Below are positions 1 through 7,084 of a stretch of 8,417 bases of DNA, in pieces; position 1 is the first letter of the stretch; each line of letters opens with the position of its first letter. A program made the position numbers and the translations under genes. Source of the DNA: Campylobacteraceae bacterium. GTDB taxonomy: Bacteria > Campylobacterota > Campylobacteria > Campylobacterales > Sulfurovaceae. Below the pieces are notes generated by a model. That model saw only the letters and a program-made list of their open reading frames with translations, made no database searches and was not told the origin of the DNA. The stretch spans positions 1-8,417 of the forward strand of contig JAMONW010000119.1 of NCBI GenBank assembly GCA_027066355.1, in the 5' to 3' direction.

Positions 1-2934
1 AAGTCCTCCAATTACTGCAATTGCCATTGGGGCTTTGGTTTCGCTACCTAGAGAGTTGCTAATTGCTAGTGGTATCATTGCAAAGACCATAGCAATAGTT
101 GTCATTAAAATTGGTCTAAGACGCATTTTACCAGCTTTTAAAAGTGCATCTGTTACATCTAAACCTTTTTGCACCATCTCATTTGCTACCTCAACAATTA
201 GAACGGCGTTTTTACCAACCATTCCCATTAGTAGCATAAATCCAATCATTACAAACAAACTAAAGTGCATTCCAACCAAATATAGTGCTAACATAACTCC
301 AATAATACTTAGTGGCAGGGTTATCATAATTATAATTGGCTGAATTAGCGATTCATAAAGCACAGCTAAAATTATAAACATTAAGATAACCGACATTGCA
401 ATTGCAGCACCAAAGGCTTTTGCAGTTTTACCAAGCTCTTCGGCAAATCCTGAGTATCTATAAGTTACACCTTTTGGTAAAATCTCTTTAATTTTTGCAT
501 TTGTGTATTTTATAGCTCCTCCTAAATCTAAGCCATAAAGGTCAGCAAAAATAGTAACTTGGCGCTCTTGGTTAAAGTGGTTTATTACACTCATTGCCTT
601 GCTTTGTTTAAACTCTACAAGGCTATCTAAAAATAGCAATTTACCATTTGGTGCGCGAACTTGCAGTTTTTTAATATCATCTATACTCTGTCTATTTGCA
701 TCGCTTAGACGCAGTGTAATATTGTATTGTTTACCGTTTTCTTCAATATGTGAAATTTCAATATCACTTGAAAGGGCAATATTGATTGTTTGTGCAATTT
801 GCAAAGCAGTTATACCATATCTGTTTGCTACATCTCTTTTTATTGCAATATCAATTTGGGGGCGCTGGTCATCTAAGTTGGTATCAATATCTTTAAAGCC
901 CTTTTTCTTGCTTAAATATGCTATTAGCTTATCTTTTGCTTCATATAGTTTGCTAAAATCATCACTTTTTAGCACTATTTGATAAGGCACACTAACTCCA
1001 GCACCCTTAATATTTGGAATTGCAGCAACTGTAACTTTAAACTCTTTGCTAAATGGTTTTAATTTTTGTCTAAATTGCTCTATAATTTCGTTTTGGTGAA
1101 CTTGGCGTTTATCTTTTGGGATTAACTTTACATAGATAAGAGCTTTGTTTTTATCTTTTGTTTTATTATATCCTACACTAAGAGTTGTTAACTCCACATT
1201 TTTATCTTTTTTAATTACATTTTGCACTTTGTAAGACTCTTTAACCATTTGCTCTAAGCTAATTCCGGGCTTTGCTTTTAAAAATACCTCAAACTCTGCT
1301 TTATCCTCTTTTGGAATAAAATCCATACCAATTTTTGGAAATAATTTAACACTAAAAATAAGAATAGCAATTGCTAAAATTATTGTTATAAATCTAAATC
1401 TAATTGCTGGTTTAAGTAGAGCTAAATAGATTTTATCAATTACAGTTAAAATTGGCTCTGTAATGCGATAAAACCAACTTACTTTAGCGCTTAAAACCCT
1501 TGCGCTAAGGCTTGGAATAAGGCTCATTACAACACTATAAGAGATAATAATTGCAAATCCAACTGTCATTGCAAAGCTCTCAAAAAATTTACCTACAATT
1601 CCACTCATATTTGCAACAGGAATAAAAACAGATAAGAGCATAGCACTAATTGCAATTACAGGAAAAGCCAACTCTTTGGTTCCATAAAGGGCTGCTTCTA
1701 GGTTGCTATAACCCTCTTCTAGCTTTTTGTAGATATTTTCTAAAACAACTATGGCATCATCAATAATAATACCAATTGCAAGGGTTAATCCAATTAGTGT
1801 CATTTTGTTTAAATCATAACCCATTAGGTGCATTAGTGCAATTGTTCCAAATATTGAAACAGGAATTGTAAGAGCTGATACAAAAGTAATTGTAAAGTTT
1901 CGCAAAAAGACAAAAACAATAATAATTGCCAAAACTGCCCCATAAATCAGGTCAAACTGCACATCTTTTAGAGAGTGAATAATAAATGGGCTTGAGTCTT
2001 GCAAAATTTGCACACCAAACTTTTGCCCAGCTAAAGCTTTTAGTTTTGGCACTGCTTCTTTAACTCTTTTAATAATCTCTAGTGTATTTGTGCCTGATAT
2101 TTTTTGAACCTCTAGTGTTACACCCTCTTTGCCATTTAGGCTTGAGTAACTGCTGCTATCTTTTAGGCTATCTACTACAACTGCTAAATCTTTTAATTTA
2201 ACATTATCTTTAATTACAATATTTTTTAACTGCTTTAGCGTTTTTGCATCGCCTTGAACTTTTATAGAGTATTCTTTTGTTTTTGTAATTAATTTACCAC
2301 CACCTAGCTTAATATTTTGAGCTTGAATAAGGGCATTTAATTCCCTAACTGTTATATTATATTTGTTTAGAGCATCAATTTTTGGGAATATTTTTATCTC
2401 TCTATCTTGATACCCAACAATATTTACAGCTCCTACTCCACTAATTTTTTGAAGCAGCAACTTTGCTTTTTGGTCTGCAAACTTCATAAGCTCTTGCTTT
2501 GTGCTATTTTTTGCAGTTAAAAAAACTTTAATAATTGGCGCTGCTCCAATATCTAGTTTGCTAACAAGTGGTTTTTTAGCATCACGAGGTAGCATAATTG
2601 CAGATACTTTATCGCGCACATCATTTGTTGCATCTTCAATTTTACGGCTTAAGAAAAATTGAATTGTAACAGCACTAACGCCATCAGCACTAACTGAAAC
2701 AATTTTATCAACTCCTCCAATTGAGCTTACAGCCTCTTCTATTTTTTCTGTAATTTCAGACTCAATTGTGCTAGGCTCTGCTCCGGGATAGATAGTTTTA
2801 ACTGTAACAATTGGAAAATCAACATTTGGAAATAGCGCACTTGGCATACTTTTGAAGCTAAAGTATCCAAAAATAACAAGTGTAATTACATACATTAGTG
2901 TAGCAATTGGGCGATTAATGGCTAATTTATACAT
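1..2934 (-). CDS. RND-family efflux pump, inner-membrane permease subunit (AcrB/MexB type), 3' end cut by window
   Basis: Open frame of 978 codons from the ATG at 2934 to the left edge with no stop, so the C-terminus is missing. RND permeases use the proton gradient to export substrates through an adaptor and a TolC channel. The N-terminus MYKLAINRPIATLMYVITLV is the usual start of transmembrane helix 1, followed by a periplasmic porter region with the family phrase FPIVTVKTIYPGAEPSTIE. The proton-relay aspartates lie in TM4 within LAIGIIIDDAIVVLENI (D392, D393). The matching TM10 lysine is K908 in GMVGKNAVLIVEVANE. These correspond to AcrB D407/D408 and K940, so all three are present. Compared with AcrB (about 1,050 residues), roughly 35-45 C-terminal residues should lie outside the window. 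It starts 3 bp after the adaptor stop with a good ribosome binding site (AAAGGA), as last visible gene of the efflux operon. The TM4 sequence fits the HAE (hydrophobe/drug) branch rather than the heavy-metal branch. The substrate cannot be told from the sequence. Confidence 0.95.
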   Translation of the reverse strand, partial: MYKLAINRPIATLMYVITLVIFGYFSFKSMPSALFPNVDFPIVTVKTIYPGAEPSTIESEITEKIEEAVSSIGGVDKIVSVSADGVSAVTIQFFLSRKIEDATNDVRDKVSAIMLPRDAKKPLVSKLDIGAAPIIKVFLTAKNSTKQELMKFADQKAKLLLQKISGVGAVNIVGYQDREIKIFPKIDALNKYNITVRELNALIQAQNIKLGGGKLITKTKEYSIKVQGDAKTLKQLKNIVIKDNVKLKDLAVVVDSLKDSSSYSSLNGKEGVTLEVQKISGTNTLEIIKRVKEAVPKLKALAGQKFGVQILQDSSPFIIHSLKDVQFDLIYGAVLAIIIVFVFLRNFTITFVSALTIPVSIFGTIALMHLMGYDLNKMTLIGLTLAIGIIIDDAIVVLENIYKKLEEGYSNLEAALYGTKELAFPVIAISAMLLSVFIPVANMSGIVGKFFESFAMTVGFAIIISYSVVMSLIPSLSARVLSAKVSWFYRITEPILTVIDKIYLALLKPAIRFRFITIILAIAILIFSVKLFPKIGMDFIPKEDKAEFEVFLKAKPGISLEQMVKESYKVQNVIKKDKNVELTTLSVGYNKTKDKNKALIYVKLIPKDKRQVHQNEIIEQFRQKLKPFSKEFKVTVAAIPNIKGAGVSVPYQIVLKSDDFSKLYEAKDKLIAYLSKKKGFKDIDTNLDDQRPQIDIAIKRDVANRYGITALQIAQTINIALSSDIEISHIEENGKQYNITLRLSDANRQSIDDIKKLQVRAPNGKLLFLDSLVEFKQSKAMSVINHFNQERQVTIFADLYGLDLGGAIKYTNAKIKEILPKGVTYRYSGFAEELGKTAKAFGAAIAMSVILMFIILAVLYESLIQPIIIMITLPLSIIGVMLALYLVGMHFSLFVMIGFMLLMGMVGKNAVLIVEVANEMVQKGLDVTDALLKAGKMRLRPILMTTIAMVFAMIPLAISNSLGSETKAPMAIAVIGGL

Positions 2935-2937
2935 TGA

Positions 2938-3642
2938 TTAATCCTTTGTTACAATTGTGCCAGAACCAAATAGTCCAACTTTTATATCATTTGCTATAAC
3001 TTTTGCTTTAGCTTTTTGAGTTTTAGCATCTACTGTTGGGTATATTTTGATAATTTTACCTTTTAACTCTTTGTTGCTACCATCTATTTTGTATTTAAAG
3101 GTATCACCAACTTTTATAGTAGTTAAATATTTTGCATCAAACTCTACTATTAACTCTCTTTTGTGAGATGAGATAATTTTATAAACTACTTTAGGGTTTA
3201 CACCAGCAACAACATCGCCTTTTTCTATGTTTTTATAACTTATTACACCATCAAAAGGGGCTTTTAAGTATGTTTTATCAAGTGTTGTTTTAATTTGGGC
3301 AATTTTAGCTTGAGCAATCTCTTTTTTAAATGCAAATTTATCAAGCACACTTTGCCCTATAACACTTTTGACTTTTAGTTGGCGATTGTAATCTTTTTTT
3401 GCATACTTTAGCTCAATTTGAGCTAAGTTCAAATTTGCTTTTATATCGCTATTTTTAAGCTCTGCTAAAAGCTCATTACTCTTAACTTCATCACCAATAT
3501 CAACAAGTGCTTTTTTTACAATACCACCAATATTAAAGGCTAAATTTGCCTCTTTTACTGCTTGAACACTGTATGTTGCATAGATTTCTGATGCACTAAG
3601 TAGGCTAAAAGATAGTAGTGTAGTTGTTATTAAAAGTTTCAT
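2938..3642 (-). CDS. Periplasmic adaptor (membrane fusion protein) of RND efflux pump, HlyD/AcrA family, short form
   Basis: A 234-residue protein with an N-terminal signal peptide (about residues 1-18, hydrophobic LLITTTLLSFSLLSAS) and no lipobox cysteine, so probably a soluble or loosely attached periplasmic adaptor linking pump and channel. Two halves of a lipoyl-like barrel-sandwich domain are visible: about residues 34-66 (GGIVKKALVDIGDEVKSNEL) and 124-148 (YLKAPFDGVISYKNIEKGDV). Between them is a short alpha-hairpin (about 67-120) with a tip resembling the TolC-contact pattern (RQLKVKSVIGQSVLDKF). A beta-barrel follows (about 160-230), ending in KVGLFGSGTIVTKD. Typical RND adaptors have about 350-400 residues. 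This one stops where the membrane-proximal domain would normally continue and also has almost no N-terminal extension. Its ATG overlaps the upstream channel gene's stop (ATGA) and is preceded by AAAAGGA. Its own TAA lies 3 bp before the pump gene. The reading frame looks intact, so the shortness appears natural rather than a frameshift. Confidence 0.9.
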   Translation of the reverse strand: MKLLITTTLLSFSLLSASEIYATYSVQAVKEANLAFNIGGIVKKALVDIGDEVKSNELLAELKNSDIKANLNLAQIELKYAKKDYNRQLKVKSVIGQSVLDKFAFKKEIAQAKIAQIKTTLDKTYLKAPFDGVISYKNIEKGDVVAGVNPKVVYKIISSHKRELIVEFDAKYLTTIKVGDTFKYKIDGSNKELKGKIIKIYPTVDAKTQKAKAKVIANDIKVGLFGSGTIVTKD

Positions 3643-4865
3643 TTTATATATCCTTTTATATTTTTTCCTGCGTTAAAATAGTAGAGTGCATAAGCTACTT
3701 CTAAATCATTTAGTGCTTTTTTATAGTTGGCTTTTGCTTCTGCCAAACTAGATAGAGCATCTAAATAGTCTGTGTTATCAATAATTCCAGCGTTATACTT
3801 TTTTAAAATTGCATTGTAATTTTTTTGAGCAGATATTAAAGCAGATTTGGCGCTTTTTATTTGAACTCTTATATTTTTAATTCTAAGTTTGCTTAGTTTA
3901 AAGTTGTTTTTTTGCTCTTTTAATCTATAGTTTGCTTCATAATTTAGGCTCATGGCTTGTAGTTTAACTGCTTGTGCTTTTTTGCTAGTTGTTCCACCAT
4001 CAAAAACTCTCATTTTAGCACTTAGTGTTATGTTTGTTTGGTTTGATAAGCCTTTTGGATGGGTTTTATCGTATCTTGCATAGCTATATGCATTGTGTTC
4101 TAAAGATATATTTAACTTAGCTGAGTTTGCCGATGCAATAATATTTGCACTCTGTTTTATAGAAGCAACTTTTGCTCTTAAAGATTTTACTAAATAGTTT
4201 GGAGATAAGCTAACACTTCTTTTTATAAAGTGGCTATTTCCAAGATGTTTTACTCTTTTACCAACTTTTAAACTTAAGTTACTAAGAAGAGTTAGCTTTT
4301 GTAAATTTAGGGAGTTTAAGTTGAATTTAACACTCTCTAGTGCTGATTTTAACTGATATAACTCTATATCGCCTATAATTCCAGCCTCTTGAAAGGCTTT
4401 TATTTTTTTATATTGTGATGCAATAGCCTCTTTTTTAAAACGCAAAGCTTTAATTAAATCATTTAAGCTTTTTATATTGTAATAATCTTGTGTAATTTGC
4501 AGAAATAGGCTCTGTTTAAATTGAGAGTTTGCATCTTTAATAGAGCTTAGCTCATAAATTTTTTGAGCTTTTGTATATTTTTTTGCTCCACCATCATAAA
4601 CAACATAATTTAACTTTACAAAGCCAATATATGTTGTTCCTGGTCGCATTGGGGTTTTTGGATTAGAGTTTTGTGCTACTGCCCCAATATCAACTGTAGG
4701 GTAGTAGCTACTATTAACTGCTTCTATTCCTTTTTTTGCACTTAGCTCTTTTAGATTATCTCTTTTTAAAAGCTCATTATTGTTACTAGCACTATTTAAA
4801 AGAGTTTTTAACCCTTGTGCATTTAAACTAATTGCTAAAATAAGCAAAAGTGTTATTTTCTTCAT
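3639..4865 (-). CDS. TolC-like outer-membrane efflux channel (OEP family)
   Basis: A 408-residue protein with a signal peptide (MKKITLLLILAISLNAQG, probable cleavage after residue 16 or 17). Outer-membrane efflux proteins form a trimeric beta-barrel with a long periplasmic alpha-tunnel and act as exit duct for RND pumps. The internal duplication of the family is visible. YVVYDGG (about 87-93) in the first half matches MRVFDGG (about 285-291) in the second. The tunnel-helix segment FQEAGIIGDIELYQLKSALE (about 158-177) matches KKYNAGIIDNTDYLDALSSL (about 355-374). YYPTVDIGA near residue 54 is the usual entry to the first strand. There is no lipobox cysteine, unlike OprM/CusC-type lipoproteins. 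The ATG lies inside the TetR gene's stop (ATGA overlap) behind an AGAGGT ribosome binding site, and its stop overlaps the adaptor start in the same way. It should therefore be co-transcribed and coupled with both. At 408 residues it is slightly shorter than E. coli TolC (mature about 470), as is common for the wider family. Confidence 0.93.
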   Translation of the reverse strand: MKKITLLLILAISLNAQGLKTLLNSASNNNELLKRDNLKELSAKKGIEAVNSSYYPTVDIGAVAQNSNPKTPMRPGTTYIGFVKLNYVVYDGGAKKYTKAQKIYELSSIKDANSQFKQSLFLQITQDYYNIKSLNDLIKALRFKKEAIASQYKKIKAFQEAGIIGDIELYQLKSALESVKFNLNSLNLQKLTLLSNLSLKVGKRVKHLGNSHFIKRSVSLSPNYLVKSLRAKVASIKQSANIIASANSAKLNISLEHNAYSYARYDKTHPKGLSNQTNITLSAKMRVFDGGTTSKKAQAVKLQAMSLNYEANYRLKEQKNNFKLSKLRIKNIRVQIKSAKSALISAQKNYNAILKKYNAGIIDNTDYLDALSSLAEAKANYKKALNDLEVAYALYYFNAGKNIKGYIK

Positions 4866-5458
4866 TTTTTTACCTCTATTAGTTTGAAAATTTCATCTAA
4901 AAATATTGTTATTTGCTCTTCAAGATTGTCTAATTTTTGCATAATTGTATAAGATAGATAAAATCCTTTAATTGAAGCAAAAATCCCCTCTGTTATATTA
5001 ATAGCATCCTCTTTCAGTTCGCCTCTTTTAATACCTTGGTTTATTAAACTATCTACCCAATCTTTGTAAAATTTGTGATTTTTTTGTTGAAATATGGCAA
5101 TTTGGCTATTTTTTTCCATTAACGATATGGAGGCAAACTGCTTATATATCTCTCTTAGTTCACTAAATTCATCTTTGTAAAAAAAGGCAGTTAGTGCTTT
5201 TATTTTATCTTTGATGCTTTTTGTATTGTCTATACTAACTTGTAGTTTTTTATTATACTCATCTATTAAGTGGCTTAAAACTTCAAAAACTAAATCCTCT
5301 TTATTTTCGAAATAGTCATAGAAGCTGCCTTTTGAGATTCCAGCAGTTTTTGTTATTTTGCTAATAGATATAGAGTTAAATCCCTCTTTTAACAGAAGCT
5401 CTTTACAAGAACAAGCTATAGTTTCTCTCTTTTTTACTTTATCTACAATTATTGCCAT
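4862..5458 (-). CDS. TetR/AcrR-family transcriptional repressor of the efflux operon
   Basis: A 198-residue DNA-binding regulator, the usual size of the family. The N-terminal helix-turn-helix spans about residues 29-50 (ISISKITKTAGISKGSFYDY), followed by the family's FENKEDLVFEVL. The remainder is an alpha-helical ligand/dimer domain with no sequence clue to the inducer. I place the start at the ATG at 5458, which has an AGAGGA ribosome binding site 6-7 bp upstream. An in-frame ATG at 5494 would add 12 residues, but it lies inside the operator and at the predicted transcription start, so it cannot have a normal leader. TetR proteins generally repress their own promoter until a ligand binds. 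As first gene of an operon with channel, adaptor and pump, this one very likely autoregulates all four. Two cysteines in CSC (C16, C18) sit just before the HTH. Whether they matter is unknown. Confidence 0.94.
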   Translation of the reverse strand: MAIIVDKVKKRETIACSCKELLLKEGFNSISISKITKTAGISKGSFYDYFENKEDLVFEVLSHLIDEYNKKLQVSIDNTKSIKDKIKALTAFFYKDEFSELREIYKQFASISLMEKNSQIAIFQQKNHKFYKDWVDSLINQGIKRGELKEDAINITEGIFASIKGFYLSYTIMQKLDNLEEQITIFLDEIFKLIEVKK

Positions 5459-5473
5459 AAAATCCTCTTTATA

Positions 5474-5496
5474 AAATGACTGACTGTCGGTCATTT
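5474..5496. promoter_or_regulatory. Putative TetR-family operator, 23-bp palindrome
   Basis: The sequence reads AAATGAC-TGACTGTCG-GTCATTT. It is an inverted repeat centred on 5485 with 10 of 11 base pairs matching; only 5481/5489 fails. It covers roughly -3 to +20 relative to the predicted start of the minus-strand efflux transcript, so a bound repressor would block transcription initiation or promoter escape. The TGAC/GTCA half-sites resemble operators reported for several AcrR/TetR-type repressors. Assigning it to the adjacent TetR protein is inference from position and symmetry. Confidence 0.85.
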
Positions 5497-5499
5497 AAA

Positions 5500-5528
5500 A
5501 TTATAATCTAATTTTTTTTAGATGTCAA
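5500..5528 (-). promoter_or_regulatory. Consensus sigma-70 promoter of the efflux operon
   Basis: On the minus strand the -35 hexamer is TTGACA (5528-5523) and the -10 hexamer is TATAAT (5505-5500), with exactly 17 bp between them. Both match the consensus at all six positions. The predicted start is near 5493, giving a leader of about 35 nt to the TetR ATG at 5458. An A/T-rich tract upstream (about 5533-5558) could act as an UP element. Such a strong core promoter makes sense only with tight repression, which fits the operator over the start site. Confidence 0.85.
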
Positions 5529-5571
5529 TAGTAAACACTATATAAAAAAATTAATAAAACAATCAGATTTA

Positions 5572-5585
5572 GTGATATAAATCAA
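5572..5585 (+). promoter_or_regulatory. FNR/CRP-family activator box upstream of the nir operon
   Basis: GTGAT-ATAA-ATCAA matches the FNR-type consensus TTGAT-N4-ATCAA at 9 of 10 defined positions. Its centre (5578.5) is exactly 41.5 bp before the start predicted from the -10 element at 5608-5613, the classical class II activator position. FNR/DNR/NNR-type regulators commonly switch on nitrite reductase and heme d1 genes under low oxygen or nitric oxide. Which family member acts here cannot be seen; no such regulator is encoded in the window. Confidence 0.65.
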
Positions 5586-5613
5586 TTCAAATGAGCAAAA
5601 ATTATGCTAGAAT
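5586..5613 (+). promoter_or_regulatory. Promoter of the heme d1 operon
   Basis: An extended -10 element, TGC-TAGAAT (TG at 5605-5606, hexamer 5608-5613), is preceded by a weak -35-like TTCAAA (5586-5591) at 16 bp. A poor -35 with an activator box at -41.5 is what an activator-dependent promoter looks like. The predicted start near 5620 leaves only about 15 nt before the first ATG at 5635, and that leader has no strong Shine-Dalgarno sequence (AAAAAGTAGAAATT). Confidence 0.6.
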
Positions 5614-5634
5614 TAAAAGAAAAAAGTAGAAATT

Positions 5635-5979
5635 ATGAAAAAGCTTAGTTTAATAATAGTTTTAGTTACTACAATTAACTCTAATACTATTAGTGGAAAA
5701 AAGGTTTTTGAAACTTACTGCTGGGGGTGTCATCACCAAAGCGCTGTTGCTTTTGCCCCTCCATTTACAGAAATTGCATCTAAACGCTCTGCTGAAGAGA
5801 TTAGGGCAATGATAAGCGATCCAAAAAGTGTATCTAAAGTCTTTGGATATAAGCGAAATGCAATGCCAAGTTTTAAACTTAAAGAGGATGAGCTAGAAGC
5901 AATTACTAAATATATTTTGAGCTTTAAGCCAAAAGATAATAATACAACAAAGGTTGATAGTAATGTTTCGGTTAAGTAA
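5635..5979 (+). CDS. nirC: NirC-like periplasmic mono-heme cytochrome c
   Basis: A 114-residue secreted class I cytochrome c. The N-terminus MKKLSLIIVLVTTINSN is a short signal peptide. Covalent heme attachment is by CWGCH (C29, C32, with H33 as axial ligand). The expected second axial ligand is M77 in NAMPSF, in the usual place before the C-terminal helix (LKEDELEAITKYILSF). The mature size of about 90-95 residues fits NirC, a small c-type cytochrome encoded with heme d1 genes and reported as an electron carrier to cd1 nitrite reductase or to cofactor maturation. The name rests on its position as first gene directly before nirJ and nirF; by sequence alone it could be any small cytochrome c551/c552-like protein. 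Residues 101-114 form a polar Asn/Thr/Lys-rich tail. Its last 17 bp overlap the nirJ start. The ATG lacks a clear Shine-Dalgarno sequence. Confidence 0.82.
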   Translation: MKKLSLIIVLVTTINSNTISGKKVFETYCWGCHHQSAVAFAPPFTEIASKRSAEEIRAMISDPKSVSKVFGYKRNAMPSFKLKEDELEAITKYILSFKPKDNNTTKVDSNVSVK

Positions 5980-7084
5980 TTTGCTAAATTCTGTTCTTGA
6001 TGGTAAAGAGGCAAGGGTTTTAGATGGAGCAATTGCTATTTGGAACTTTACAAATAGATGTAATTTAAGTTGTTTACATTGCTACTCTAAAGCTTCTTTA
6101 GATTCTAAAGATACTCTATCAACCCAAACAATAATGGAAACTTTACCAAAATTAAAAGAAAATGGTGTAAAGTTTTTAATTTTCAGTGGGGGAGAACCAC
6201 TTACAAGGCATGATATTTATGATATTGCTTCAAGGTGTAAAGAGTTAGGGATAGTTACATATTTATCTACAAATGGTCTTTATGTAACAACTAAAAATGC
6301 TAAGAAAATTTTAGATACATTTAACTATATTGGCATTAGCATAGATGGTAGCGAAGATACACATGATTACTTTAGAGGGCTTAAAGGCTCTTTTGTGGAG
6401 TCAATGAAAGCAGTTAATTTACTTAATAGCTATAATCAAAGAAAAGTTGGTATTCGCTTTACTATAACTAAAGATACCCTAAAAGATTTAAAGTTTATAT
6501 TTGAGTTAGCCCAGAGTGAGGGTATTGCAAAAATTTATATTTCGCATTTAGTTTATAGTGGTAGAGGGCTTGATAACTTAAAGATGGATTTAACAAAAGA
6601 GCAAAGAAGAGAGGCAGTTGAATTTATATTAAATAAAGCCTTTGAATATAGAGAAAATGGGACTAATATAGAGATTGTAACAGGCAATATGGAGATGGAT
6701 GCAATTTTGTTTTTGGAAAAATTTAGTAGTAGATATCCAGAGTTTAAAGATGAAATGCTCAAAAGATTAAAGGCTTGGGGTGGCAATAGTGCTGGAAGAA
6801 AACTTTTAAATATTGATAGCGAGGGTAATGTAAAGCCAGACCCATTTTTTCCATACATAATTGGCAATATTTATAAAAGTGATTTTAGTGATATTTGGAG
6901 CAATAAGCCAAGTGATATTTTGGTAAAATTGCGCAAACATCCACGAGAAATTAGTGGGAAATGCAGTGAGTGTAAGTGGATAGATATTTGCAATGGTGGT
7001 AGCCGAAGTAGGGCATGGGCTATTTATGATGATTTGTGGGCGCAGGATCCAAGCTGTTATTTGAATGAAGAGGAGATAAAATGA
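5963..7084 (+). CDS. nirJ: Heme d1 biosynthesis radical SAM protein NirJ
   Basis: A 373-residue radical SAM enzyme, typical length for NirJ, which acts in the cytoplasm on the isobacteriochlorin intermediate (didecarboxysiroheme) where two propionate side chains are lost on the way to heme d1. The SAM [4Fe-4S] motif is CNLSCLHC (C33, C37, C40), preceded by the family's AIWNFTNR. SAM-binding SGGEP lies at about residues 75-79. The C-terminal SPASM/twitch-like cluster is CSECKWIDIC plus a later Cys (C334, C337, C343, C365), matching NirJ's ending with DLWAQDPSCYL. The segment GRKLLNIDSEGNVKPDPFF (about 278-296) is also NirJ-like. I choose the ATG at 5963 (MFRLSNLL), which matches the usual NirJ start and has AAGG about 8 bp upstream. 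A TTG three codons earlier is possible but less likely. The gene overlaps nirC by 17 bp and nirF by 4 bp (ATGA). Related AhbC/AhbD and PqqE proteins are alternatives by fold, but the neighbours NirF and SUMT settle it. Confidence 0.93.
   Translation: MFRLSNLLNSVLDGKEARVLDGAIAIWNFTNRCNLSCLHCYSKASLDSKDTLSTQTIMETLPKLKENGVKFLIFSGGEPLTRHDIYDIASRCKELGIVTYLSTNGLYVTTKNAKKILDTFNYIGISIDGSEDTHDYFRGLKGSFVESMKAVNLLNSYNQRKVGIRFTITKDTLKDLKFIFELAQSEGIAKIYISHLVYSGRGLDNLKMDLTKEQRREAVEFILNKAFEYRENGTNIEIVTGNMEMDAILFLEKFSSRYPEFKDEMLKRLKAWGGNSAGRKLLNIDSEGNVKPDPFFPYIIGNIYKSDFSDIWSNKPSDILVKLRKHPREISGKCSECKWIDICNGGSRSRAWAIYDDLWAQDPSCYLNEEEIK

Larger units (their letters stand above)
5459..5634. other. Divergent intergenic region between efflux and nir operons
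   Basis: 176 bp with no coding potential that I can support. The left third holds the efflux operator and promoter, and the right third holds the nir activator box and promoter. The two promoter regions do not overlap: 43 bp of A/T-rich DNA (5529-5571) separate the efflux -35 from the activator box. Nothing in the layout requires the two operons to be co-regulated. Confidence 0.8.

Noticed and set aside
35..982. Plus-strand open frames of about 100-127 codons within the RND pump gene
   Set aside because: They are antisense to a strongly conserved RND coding frame, lack ribosome binding sites and show no domain; they are a by-product of its codon usage.
1..2934. Heavy-metal (CusA-type) RND pump
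   Set aside because: The TM4 sequence GIIIDDAIVVLENI fits the drug/hydrophobe branch, and no metal-binding Met/His clusters or metal-regulator genes are seen in the operon.
5459..5494. In-frame upstream ATG at 5494 extending the TetR protein by 12 residues
   Set aside because: It lies inside the operator palindrome and at the predicted transcription start, has no ribosome binding site, and the ATG at 5458 has a good one and gives the usual family start.
5954..5962. TTG start for NirJ three codons before the ATG at 5963
   Set aside because: The ATG gives the MFRL start typical of NirJ with AAGG at suitable distance; the TTG has no better support.
5733..6032. Minus-strand open frame of 99 codons across nirC and the start of nirJ
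   Set aside because: It is antisense to two recognised genes, with no promoter, ribosome binding site or recognisable protein.
5954..7084. NirJ as a PqqE-like or other SPASM peptide-modifying radical SAM enzyme with nirC as something else
   Set aside because: No precursor peptide gene is present, the C-terminal cysteine pattern and start match NirJ, and NirF plus SUMT follow immediately.
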